This document shows, one piece after another, positions 8,624-16,628 of a stretch of DNA of 63,307 nucleotides (the first letter of the stretch is position 1; every line of letters starts with the position of its first letter). The notes beneath the pieces were generated by a model that saw nothing but the letters and a program-made list of their open reading frames with translations, was not told where the DNA came from and searched no databases. This DNA is from Asticcacaulis sp. UBA2476 (GTDB lineage Bacteria > Pseudomonadota > Alphaproteobacteria > Caulobacterales > Caulobacteraceae): contig DDPE01000032.1 of NCBI GenBank assembly GCA_002342035.1, forward strand, positions 1 through 63,307, read 5' to 3'. Both the position numbers and the translations under genes were made by a program.

Positions 8624-8649
8624 AACCCGCCCAGGAGGCGGGTTTTTTT
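8624..8649 (+). terminator. intrinsic terminator (possible attenuator)
   Basis: A perfect 8-base stem AACCCGCC/GGCGGGTT (8624-8631 and 8637-8644) with a 5-base loop, followed by a run of seven T (8643-8649). It would stop transcripts from the DsbA-like gene or the leader peptide. GGTGGG at 8587-8592 can pair with CCCGCC at 8626-8631 (one G-U), giving a possible alternative antiterminator hairpin. Confidence 0.85.
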
Positions 8650-8689
8650 ATGCCGGTCTCCTTTGTATTTTGCATTAAAGGAGCCACCT

Positions 8690-9196
8690 ATGTCGCTAAA
8701 TTCCCAGCCGAAACTGTACATGCTGTGCGGCAAGATCGCCGCCGGTAAATCGACCCTCAGCACCAAACTGGCCACCCGGCCCCATACGGTGGCGATCAGC
8801 GAAGACGCCTGGCTGGCGCGGCTTTATAAGAACCAGATCTCAAGCCTTGATGACTATGTTTTCTATTCGGCCAAGTTGCGTGATGTGGTCGGCCCCCATG
8901 TTGAGGATATGCTGCGGGCGGGGCTGTCGGTCGTGCTCGATTTTCCGGCCAATACCCGCACTCAGCGCCGCTGGATGCGTCAGCTCTGCGTCAATGCCAA
9001 TGCCGGTCATGAACTGCATTTTCTCGACACGCCCGATGAGGTCTGCCGCCAGCGCCTTAAGGCCCGTAACTTAAGCGGCACACATAATTTCGCGGCCAGC
9101 ACGCGTGATTTTGGGATCGTCAGCGGGTTTTTTGAACCACCCCATGCCGATGAAGGTTTTGAGGTGATCCGTCATGAACTGATGGCGCTGGCGTGA
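8690..9196 (+). CDS. P-loop ATPase/kinase of unknown substrate
   Basis: A 168-residue nucleoside-kinase-like protein with Walker A GKIAAGKS (residues 14-21) near the N-terminus, a DFPA strand that may serve as the substrate or Walker B region, and an arginine-rich lid (RQRLKARN). It resembles small AAA/zeta-toxin or gluconate-kinase-like proteins annotated only as AAA family ATPase. The start at 8690 is set by AAAGGAG just upstream; an earlier ATG at 8663 lacks a ribosome site. It follows the leader/terminator arrangement at 8531-8649. Confidence 0.75.
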   Translation: MSLNSQPKLYMLCGKIAAGKSTLSTKLATRPHTVAISEDAWLARLYKNQISSLDDYVFYSAKLRDVVGPHVEDMLRAGLSVVLDFPANTRTQRRWMRQLCVNANAGHELHFLDTPDEVCRQRLKARNLSGTHNFAASTRDFGIVSGFFEPPHADEGFEVIRHELMALA

Positions 9197-9271
9197 AGGT
9201 GTCAATTCAGTGGACGGCGCAGGGCCGGGTAGGTATCGTTTCGGCGTTTCACCACTAAGGGGATGATGTCC

Positions 9272-9928
9272 ATGAAGCTTTACGGCATTGCGATTATTCT
9301 GGGTCTAATGGCGGCCTCATCCCCGGTGTGGGCGCAAACTACGACGGAGACTAAGCCCGCAGAGGAGGCCAAGGCTCAGGAAGGCGCACAATCCTCACAA
9401 TGGATGAGCGATGTCAAAGGTGACAATCTGCAATCGGCCGTCATGACGCCCATGACGGATCTGAACCTGCGCAAGCTTGAGATACCGGAGATTTTGCTTA
9501 AAGCCTCGGCCAATGCCTATGACCTGACCGGCATGGACACATGTCAGGCTTTAGGGGCCGAAATCAGCCAGTTGAGCGATATTCTGGGTATCGATTTTGA
9601 CGCTCCGGCCCTGACAGATGGACGCAGCCTGACGGATAAGGCCAAACATCTGGCCGGACATGCCACAGTCGGGGCGGTACGCGACGCCAGCGGCAGCCTT
9701 GTGCCCTTCCGCGGCATTGTGCGTAAGGTGTCGGGCGCGGATAAATACCAGAACGAGATCGATACGGCGATTGAAGCCGGGCGTGTGCGTCGCGCCTATC
9801 TCAAAGGGGTCGGCATCACTAAAAACTGCGCCCCGCCCGCCGCACCACTTTGGTTCGTGCCGGAAAAGGCCGCCGCTAAATCTGCGCCGAAACCCCAGAC
9901 CAAGCCCAAAGCTAAAACCAAGCGCTAA
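9272..9928 (+). CDS. hypothetical secreted protein
   Basis: A 218-residue protein with a Sec signal peptide ending near VWAQ, a low-complexity Thr/Glu/Ala stretch, a folded middle with two cysteines (MDTCQALG and KNCAPP), and a Lys/Pro/Ala-rich tail. No family was recognised. The ATG at 9272 is preferred over 9263, because AAGGGG ends directly against the latter but stands about 9 bases from the former. It is followed by a peptidyl-prolyl isomerase-like gene, and both may act in the periplasm. Confidence 0.65.
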   Translation: MKLYGIAIILGLMAASSPVWAQTTTETKPAEEAKAQEGAQSSQWMSDVKGDNLQSAVMTPMTDLNLRKLEIPEILLKASANAYDLTGMDTCQALGAEISQLSDILGIDFDAPALTDGRSLTDKAKHLAGHATVGAVRDASGSLVPFRGIVRKVSGADKYQNEIDTAIEAGRVRRAYLKGVGITKNCAPPAAPLWFVPEKAAAKSAPKPQTKPKAKTKR

Positions 9929-9993
9929 TCATTTCGCTTGCGATGGCCGTGGCAGGCGGTAGTCTCATGCCTTCATAGATGAGGGATGCTGTC

Positions 9994-10884
9994 ATGACGC
10001 TTACCAAAGCCATCAAACTTGCCGGACTGGGTGTGGCGCTGATAGCCCTGACCGCTGCTGACACACCCGCGCTGTCGCCGCAGGAAATCGTCGATTCCGC
10101 TCCGGTCAGCGCGTGGAAGGATATCCCGCCCGAAGACATGGTTGTGATCCGCTTTAAGGACGGCACCTCATCGGTTCTGCAACTGGCTCCGGAGTTCGCG
10201 CCGGTTCATGTGGCCAACATCAAGACTCTGGTGAAAACCGGCTGGCTGAATAGCGCCGCCCTGATCCGCGTGCAGGACAACTATGTCACCCAGTGGGGCT
10301 ATCCCGATGCCGAAGAAGCCCCCCTGCCTGCCGGAGTGATCAAGACCCCGCCCGCCGAATATGAGCACACGCCGACAAAACACTTCAAACCGCTGACCTA
10401 TAAGGATAGCTTCGCCGCCGGGGTTGGCCATGTCGCGTCATGGCCCGTGGCGACGGATGGCAAGAGCCAGTGGCTGACCCATTGCTATGGCATGATCGGC
10501 GTGGCGCGCGATGTCGCCCCCGATACCGGCTCAGGCAGCCAGCTATACACGGTCATCGGTCAGGCCCCGCGCGCGCTGGACCGCAATGTGACACTGGTCG
10601 GGCGGGTGATCGCGGGGATGGAAAATCTCAGCGCCCGTCCGCGCGGCACCGAAGAGTTGGGCTTTTATAAAACCCCGCCCGAAGGGGGCCGGTTTACGTC
10701 TGTCACTCTGGTCAGCGACCTGCCCGAAGCGGAGCGCCCAAGGTTTCAGGTCATGGATACCGACAGTGCGACCTTCGCCGACTGGGTTAAGGCGCGCGCC
10801 AATCGTTCCGGCACGTTCTTTGTGAAATCAGCCGGGGCGATAGACATCTGCAACGCTACCGCCCCGATCCGTAAGGTTCCGTAA
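9994..10884 (+). CDS. periplasmic cyclophilin-type peptidyl-prolyl isomerase
   Basis: A 296-residue exported protein whose middle is a divergent cyclophilin fold: EFAPVHVANIKTLVKTGW, the VQDNYVTQWGYP strand in place of the usual RV..GFVIQGGDP, and a late GRVIAGMENL. The family isomerises X-Pro bonds. Several usual active-site residues are altered, so catalytic activity is uncertain. The start at 9994 has GAGGGA upstream and begins the signal peptide. The stop codon lies 3 bases from that of the convergent RND gene. Confidence 0.75.
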   Translation: MTLTKAIKLAGLGVALIALTAADTPALSPQEIVDSAPVSAWKDIPPEDMVVIRFKDGTSSVLQLAPEFAPVHVANIKTLVKTGWLNSAALIRVQDNYVTQWGYPDAEEAPLPAGVIKTPPAEYEHTPTKHFKPLTYKDSFAAGVGHVASWPVATDGKSQWLTHCYGMIGVARDVAPDTGSGSQLYTVIGQAPRALDRNVTLVGRVIAGMENLSARPRGTEELGFYKTPPEGGRFTSVTLVSDLPEAERPRFQVMDTDSATFADWVKARANRSGTFFVKSAGAIDICNATAPIRKVP

Positions 10885-10887
10885 GGC

Positions 10888-13800
10888 CTATTCTGCTGGC
10901 TGAGTTACCGGATTCGGCTTTTTGCGGCCATGGAACAGACGGTCCAGCGCCAGATAGATGACCGGCGTCGAAAACAGCGTCAGCACCTGCGACACCAGCA
11001 AGCCACCGACCACGGCCACACCGAGCGGCTGACGCAATTCAGCCCCGGTTCCGTGGCCGATCATCAGCGGAATGGCCGCCAGCATGGCCGCAATCGTGGT
11101 CATGATAATTGGCCGAAAGCGCGTGATGGCGGCTTTGTAGATGGCGTCCGCCGCACTCAGGCCGCCGTTTCGCTGGGCATCGAGCGCGAAATCGACCATC
11201 AGGATGCCGTTCTTTTTGACGATCCCGATCAGCAGGATCACCCCGATCAGGGCCATGATTGAGAAATCAAGCTGGAACAGCCACAGGAACAGCACGGCAC
11301 CGATACCTGCCGACGGCAGGGTCGACAGAATGGTCAGCGGCGTCGAGAAGCTTTCATATAGCACGCCCAGAATGATGTAGACCGCCAGTACCGCCGCTAG
11401 GATCAGCAGCGGCTGGCTCTTGAGCGAGTCCTGAAAGATGAGGGCGGCCCCTTGCGGCTCACCGGTAATGGTGTCGGGCATATTGATTTCACCGCGCAGA
11501 CGCTCAATGTCCGCAATGGCATCCCCCAGCGCCACCCCTTTGGGCAGATTGAAGGAGATGGTCACTGCCGGAAACTGACCGTAGCGGTTGATCGACACCG
11601 GCCCGGAGGTCGGAGCTTCGCGGGTTGTAACTGCCGATAACGGCACCATTTCCTGCGTCAGGGGTGAGCGCAGATAGAAGTAATCCATGCTGTCAACGCG
11701 CTTGGCCAGTTCGTCATCAATGCCCAGAATGATCTTATACTGATTGACCTGAGTCTGGAATTCGTTGACCTGACGCTGGGCATAGGCATCGTACAGGGCC
11801 TGATCGATATCATCGACGTTAAAGCCATAGCGCGCCGCGGCCACCCGGTCGATGGTCAGGTTTTGCATCCGCGCCCCCAGTTGCAGGTTGTGGCGCACGT
11901 CGCGAAAGCCCGGACTGTTGCTCATGGCGTCTGTCATACGCTCCGACCACTGGGCCAGTTCGTTGTAGTCCTGCCCCTTAAGCACGTAAACGTACTGAGC
12001 TGATCCGCCGCCCGCCGACAGGTTGATATCCTGAGCCGAGCGCAGCGACAGGGTTATGCCGGGAATTTTCGCCGCCTGCGGTCGTATGCGGTCGATGAAC
12101 TCTTCGGACGACACATCGCGGTCGCCGCGGTCTTTGAGCACGATGAAGAAGCGCCCGTTCGACCAGCCGCCACCGCCGCCACCACCGATGATGTTGTTGA
12201 AGCCGGAAACCGCCGGGTCCTTGGCGATGATGTCCTGAAGCAGCTTTTGCTTAACCAGCATGTCTTCGTAGGAAATGTCATCAGCGGCCTGAGTGGAGCC
12301 CTGCACAAAGGCCGTGTCCTGCAACGGGAAAAAGCCCTTGGGTATCCACATATAGCCCGCAACCGCAATGGCCACGGTGATAAAGAAGGTTATCAGGGTC
12401 AGACCCTGATGGCGCAGCACGACCTGCAAACTGCGGTCATAGAGGTTTTGCAAGCGGGTCGAGAAGTCCTTACCGGTATCGCGATGTTTCGGGGCCTTCA
12501 TGAAGCGCGCGGCCAGCATGGGGGCCAGCGTCAGGGACATGACAACCGAAATCAGCAGGGACACTGTGATGGTCACCGCAAATTCAAAGAACAACCGTCC
12601 GACAATCCCGTCCATAAACAGCAGCGGAATAAAGGCGGCAATCAGCGAGAAGGTGATCGACAAGACCGTGAAGCCGATCTCGCCCGCCCCTTTTAAGGCT
12701 GCGGTTCTGGAATCTTCGCCCAGTTCCATATGGCGGTGGATGTTTTCGACCACCACGATGGCGTCATCGACCACGAAGCCAACCGCGATCACCAGCGACA
12801 CAAGGGTCAGGTTGTTCAGGCTGAAACCCAGCACATACATGGCCGCAAAGGTCGCTACCAGCGATGAGCCCAGCACCGCCGCCACAATCAGGGTTGCCGA
12901 CACCTGACGCAGGAACAGGCCCATAACCAGCACGACGAGGATCAGGGTAATAACCAGCGTCAACTCGACTTCGTGCAGGGAGGCGCGGATGGTGCGGGTA
13001 CGGTCGTTGAGCACTTCGACCTTGGTCGTGGCAGGCAGGGCCTTGGTCAGGTTCGGCAGAGAGGCGCGGACGGTATCGGCGATCTTGACGACGTTTTCAC
13101 CGGGCTGACGGGTAATGGCGATGCCCAAGCCGCGCTGGCCATTCGGGAAGGCGGCGGAATAAAGGTTTTCCGGCCCCAGAGTAACAGTCGCCACATCACG
13201 CATATAGACCGGCGTTTGGTCGCGATAGGCGATGATGACGTTCTGATAGTCCTCAGCCGAAAAAATCTGGTCATTGGTCGCAAAGGTCGACAGGGTATTG
13301 CGCCCCGGCACGGTACCCTTGGCGCGGTTGACCGAGGCTTCCTGCAGGGCAGTGCGCAGATCCTGCATCGTCAAACCGTAGGAGGCCAGACGGTCAGGCT
13401 GAGCGCCGATACGGATGGCCGGTTTCTGGGCACCGAAGATGCGCACTTCGCCCACACCCGGCAACTGATTTATCTGACGGGCCAGATTGACATCAGCCAT
13501 GTCCGAAAGCTGGGTCAGGTCCATGTACGGATCATTGATCGTCAGGATCAGCACCGGCGAGTCCGCCGGGTTGAGCTTTCGCCAGGTCGGCAGGTTCGGC
13601 ATGTCGTCGGGCAGACGCCCGGACACCGAATTGATCGCCGCCTGTACTTCCTGGGCGGCGCTATCGATATCCTTGTTCAGCTCGAACTGCAGGGTGATAT
13701 TGGTTGACCCGATCGAGTTGGATGAGGTCATTTCCGTGATGCCGGGAATGGCTGTAAAGGCCGTTTCCAGCGGTGTGGCGATTGCGGATGCCATAGTATC

Positions 13801-14028
13801 TGGCGACGCACCGGGCAGGCCTGCGCTGATGCTGATGGTCGGGAAATCGGCTTGCGGCAAGGGGGCGACCGGCAGGCGCGGGAAGGCAAACACGCCCAAA
13901 AGCACAATGGCCAGAGTCAGAAGGGCCGTCGCCACCGGCCGGTTAATGAACCACGACGAAAAGCTGGAATAGCTGCCTTGACCCGTGCTCTGGCCCGATT
14001 TTGTCTCTTTCGGCTGCGGATGATCCAT
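10888..14028 (-). CDS. RND efflux transporter, inner-membrane permease
   Basis: A 1046-residue hydrophobe/amphiphile efflux pump of the AcrB/MdtB-C class, driven by the proton gradient. It has 12 membrane helices with two large periplasmic loops, and the TM4 proton-relay motif VVDDAIVVVENI is intact. A poly-Gly stretch (IIGGGGGGGWS) lies in the second periplasmic loop, an uncommon feature. Its ATG overlaps the stop of the adaptor gene (TAATG), so the two are translationally coupled. No outer-membrane channel gene is nearby, so a distant TolC-like partner is needed. Confidence 0.93.
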   Translation of the reverse strand: MDHPQPKETKSGQSTGQGSYSSFSSWFINRPVATALLTLAIVLLGVFAFPRLPVAPLPQADFPTISISAGLPGASPDTMASAIATPLETAFTAIPGITEMTSSNSIGSTNITLQFELNKDIDSAAQEVQAAINSVSGRLPDDMPNLPTWRKLNPADSPVLILTINDPYMDLTQLSDMADVNLARQINQLPGVGEVRIFGAQKPAIRIGAQPDRLASYGLTMQDLRTALQEASVNRAKGTVPGRNTLSTFATNDQIFSAEDYQNVIIAYRDQTPVYMRDVATVTLGPENLYSAAFPNGQRGLGIAITRQPGENVVKIADTVRASLPNLTKALPATTKVEVLNDRTRTIRASLHEVELTLVITLILVVLVMGLFLRQVSATLIVAAVLGSSLVATFAAMYVLGFSLNNLTLVSLVIAVGFVVDDAIVVVENIHRHMELGEDSRTAALKGAGEIGFTVLSITFSLIAAFIPLLFMDGIVGRLFFEFAVTITVSLLISVVMSLTLAPMLAARFMKAPKHRDTGKDFSTRLQNLYDRSLQVVLRHQGLTLITFFITVAIAVAGYMWIPKGFFPLQDTAFVQGSTQAADDISYEDMLVKQKLLQDIIAKDPAVSGFNNIIGGGGGGGWSNGRFFIVLKDRGDRDVSSEEFIDRIRPQAAKIPGITLSLRSAQDINLSAGGGSAQYVYVLKGQDYNELAQWSERMTDAMSNSPGFRDVRHNLQLGARMQNLTIDRVAAARYGFNVDDIDQALYDAYAQRQVNEFQTQVNQYKIILGIDDELAKRVDSMDYFYLRSPLTQEMVPLSAVTTREAPTSGPVSINRYGQFPAVTISFNLPKGVALGDAIADIERLRGEINMPDTITGEPQGAALIFQDSLKSQPLLILAAVLAVYIILGVLYESFSTPLTILSTLPSAGIGAVLFLWLFQLDFSIMALIGVILLIGIVKKNGILMVDFALDAQRNGGLSAADAIYKAAITRFRPIIMTTIAAMLAAIPLMIGHGTGAELRQPLGVAVVGGLLVSQVLTLFSTPVIYLALDRLFHGRKKPNPVTQPAE

Positions 14029-15212
14029 TATTTGGCCCCTTGCGCGGGAGCCTTGGCCGCCGGTTTGGCAGCCCCTTTGGAGGCAATATCTTCGCCACCG
14101 GGCTTGACGCGCTTGACCGGGGCATCCGGTTGCAGGCGAGAATGGCCGTCGGTGACGATCTCGTCGCCCGCCGCCACGCCCTTACTGACCACCACATAGT
14201 CATCGTTCTGATAGGCGGTCTCGACCGGCACGATCTGAGCCTTATCAGCCACGATTTTAATGACAAACGGCCCTTCGAGGCCCGGACGGACAGCCACGGT
14301 CGGTAGGGTCAGGGCATTGGTGCTTTCGTTCAGGGAAATATCGGCGACCACGAACTGGCCCGGCCACAGGGTTTCACCGGCATTGTCAAAGGTCGCGCGG
14401 ATCTGCACCGTGCCGGTGCCGGCCTGCACCACATTATCGAGCGCGCTGATCCGTCCGGTCGCCAGAACCTCACCTTTTTCGCGGCCCACGGCCTTAACGG
14501 TGATGCCGCCGGAACGCTTCATGCCTTCAATCAGATCGCCCTGCACCGTCTGCGGCACGGAAAAGACGACCGAAATCGGGTTGATCTGGGTGACGGTCGC
14601 CAGTCCCTCAGTCGAAGAGGCGCTGACCAGATTGCCCGGATCGACGCGGCGGATGCCGATGCGGCCGGATACTGGCGAGGTGATGCGGGTAAAGGACAGT
14701 TGCACGCGGGCGTTTTCCACCGCCGCCTCATCCATCTGCACCGCGGCCTTGGCCTGCTCGACCGCCGCCTTTTGCTGATCAAGGGTCTGCTGCGGGATGG
14801 CGTTGATTTCGGCCAGAGATTGATAGCGCTTGAGATCAGTCTCCGCCACCAGAAGTCGGGATTTATTCGTCGCCAGTTGGGCCTGCGCGCTTTGCAGGGC
14901 GGCCTTGAGGCTGCGGTCATCAATCACCGCCAGCAATTGGCCTTTTTGAACAAACGCGCCTTCATCAAACAGCACCTGAGTGAGCACACCGTCGACCTGC
15001 GGGCGCAGGATCACAGAATTGAGTGAGGTCACCGAACCGACCACCTTAAGGTCATGGGCAATGGTGCGGGTTTCCGCCCGAACGGTCACGACCGGCACCG
15101 GCGGGCGGCCCTTGCCCTTGTCATCACTTTCACCCTTGGGCCACAAAAAGAACGCGGCGGCCGCGACAACAACGACACCGGCAGCAATGGCCAAAGGGAC
15201 GGGTTTGATCAT
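14028..15212 (-). CDS. RND efflux periplasmic adaptor subunit
   Basis: A 394-residue HlyD/AcrA-type membrane fusion protein. It has an N-terminal membrane anchor (about 7-24), a split lipoyl domain (RPQVDGVLTQVLFDEGAFV...), a coiled-coil hairpin (about 105-165), a beta-barrel, and an Ala/Lys/Pro-rich tail. It bridges the inner-membrane pump encoded immediately downstream to an outer-membrane channel. It is the first gene of the two-gene operon. Confidence 0.92.
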   Translation of the reverse strand: MIKPVPLAIAAGVVVVAAAAFFLWPKGESDDKGKGRPPVPVVTVRAETRTIAHDLKVVGSVTSLNSVILRPQVDGVLTQVLFDEGAFVQKGQLLAVIDDRSLKAALQSAQAQLATNKSRLLVAETDLKRYQSLAEINAIPQQTLDQQKAAVEQAKAAVQMDEAAVENARVQLSFTRITSPVSGRIGIRRVDPGNLVSASSTEGLATVTQINPISVVFSVPQTVQGDLIEGMKRSGGITVKAVGREKGEVLATGRISALDNVVQAGTGTVQIRATFDNAGETLWPGQFVVADISLNESTNALTLPTVAVRPGLEGPFVIKIVADKAQIVPVETAYQNDDYVVVSKGVAAGDEIVTDGHSRLQPDAPVKRVKPGGEDIASKGAAKPAAKAPAQGAK

Positions 15213-15382
15213 AAGGGGCTCTTGAAAATCAGGCTGAACGCAAGGGGAGGTGAAATCGCAACCGAAGTTCTGACAATTTCGCTACCAAGCCTTTAACGTG
15301 GCACGTCTGAAAATCCTTCGCAAAAAATAAAATTCACCGATGAAAAAGAGCAACAGGACATTTAGTAGCATCCAAACAAAGA

Positions 15383-15410
15383 AAAGCCCCCGAAACGCGC
15401 CGGGGGCTTT
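15383..15410 (-). terminator. intrinsic terminator
   Basis: A perfect 10-base stem AAAGCCCCCG/CGGGGGCTTT with an 8-base loop. On the minus strand it is followed by a T-rich run (CTTTTCTTTG). It sits 66 bases beyond the stop of the winged-helix gene at 15476, so it most likely ends that operon. Confidence 0.8.
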
Positions 15411-15475
15411 CAAGTTTCTGATGATTACAGGGACGCAATGATCAGGGATAAGATTTGGGCAAGGATAGTTTTAAA

Positions 15476-15781
15476 TCAGGGAGACGCTTCATCAATCAGT
15501 TTGCGCATGGCCTCAAGATAGGCCACAAAGGCGGCGCGTCCGGTTTCAGTCAGGATCACCGTCGTTTGCGGTTTCTTGCCCACAAAGGCCTTGGTGATCT
15601 CGACATACCCGGCCTCTTCAAGTTTGCGCAGTTGCACCGACAGATTACCGTCGCTCGACTGGGTTTTTTGCTTGAGCGTCGTGAAATCTGCCGATCCGGC
15701 GGTAGACAGATAGGCCATGACCCCCAGCCGCAGGCGTCCGTGGATAACGTCATCGATACGCTCGATATTAAAATCGTCCAT
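15476..15781 (-). CDS. winged-helix transcriptional regulator (HTH_34-like)
   Basis: A 101-residue single-domain regulator with the helix-turn-helix (LKQKTQSSDGNLSVQLRKLEEAGYV) and the wing (KKPQTTVILTETG) of the HTH_34/MarR-like family. Small proteins of this type usually repress a neighbouring membrane-protein gene. It begins 3 bases after the stop of the membrane protein at 15785-16405, so the pair form one operon. The ligand is unknown. Confidence 0.85.
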   Translation of the reverse strand: MDDFNIERIDDVIHGRLRLGVMAYLSTAGSADFTTLKQKTQSSDGNLSVQLRKLEEAGYVEITKAFVGKKPQTTVILTETGRAAFVAYLEAMRKLIDEASP

Positions 15782-15784
15782 GCC

Positions 15785-16405
15785 TCAGACTTTCTTGGCC
15801 TGCAACATAATGACCAGACCCGGCACAGTCGCAAACAGGATCAAACACGCGGCATAGGCCAGAAACTGCTCAGGCTCACCGGCCATGAAGGAGGTGCCAG
15901 TGGCACCTAAGAATGCCCCAAAACAGACGAATTTCAGCCAACCCTGACCGGAAATGGCCGACACGATCCACCAGCCGAGGCCATACAGCACAAGGATGGC
16001 CGGGGCCAGCATGGACATGGTCGCCTCCATCTGCTCCATATGAGTGCCCGCCACGATCAGGCACATGGCAATGACAAAGATGGCAAAGCCAATGCCTGAC
16101 CAGATATTGCCGATGGCGACATTCATGGTGCCGCCGTGACCGTATTTTTTGATCGAACCCCGAATACTCAATACGGCCAGAACGGCATAGATCAGACCGG
16201 CACCCAGCCAGTTGACGGCACTAAACCACGGATTGGGCATAGGGATCACTTCAGTCCAGAAGCCGTAATGAATAAGGCTGGCCGCCCCAAACGTGATGCC
16301 CGCCCAGAACAGCGACCCGCCGTTGATAATCGGGCGACGCCCACCATCCTGAGCCAGGGCCTTCATGTAGTCGATATCGTTTTTTAGCGTCAAAGGATCT
16401 GACAT
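15785..16405 (-). CDS. conserved multi-spanning membrane protein paired with a winged-helix regulator
   Basis: A 206-residue protein with a short cytoplasmic N-terminus (MSDPLTLKNDIDYMKALAQ) and about six hydrophobic helices. The ATG at 16405 is preferred over an upstream in-frame ATG because AAGGAGG lies just before it. The pairing with a HTH_34 regulator recurs in alphaproteobacteria, but the role of the membrane protein is not established. Confidence 0.7.
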   Translation of the reverse strand: MSDPLTLKNDIDYMKALAQDGGRRPIINGGSLFWAGITFGAASLIHYGFWTEVIPMPNPWFSAVNWLGAGLIYAVLAVLSIRGSIKKYGHGGTMNVAIGNIWSGIGFAIFVIAMCLIVAGTHMEQMEATMSMLAPAILVLYGLGWWIVSAISGQGWLKFVCFGAFLGATGTSFMAGEPEQFLAYAACLILFATVPGLVIMLQAKKV

Positions 16406-16628
16406 GTTACGCGGCCTCCTTGCCGTATGATTATTCCCGCCCATCCTGAGCATGCGTATAATTGCAAAAAGACTTTATTTTGTAAAGTACTTTTTATGGG
16501 TCCGAGATTACAGATTTGTTATCTTGCCAAAACATTGTTTAGCGCTCTAGTTTCATACCCAACGAAACCTGCCGCATTTCTGCGAATAAGGTTATGGCTT
16601 TCATTGTTGTGGGGCGAAGCGATCCTAT

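Noticed and set aside
12054..13707. Several long open frames antisense to the RND permease
   Set aside because: GC-rich codon-position shadowing; no homology, no ribosome sites, and the sense gene is complete.
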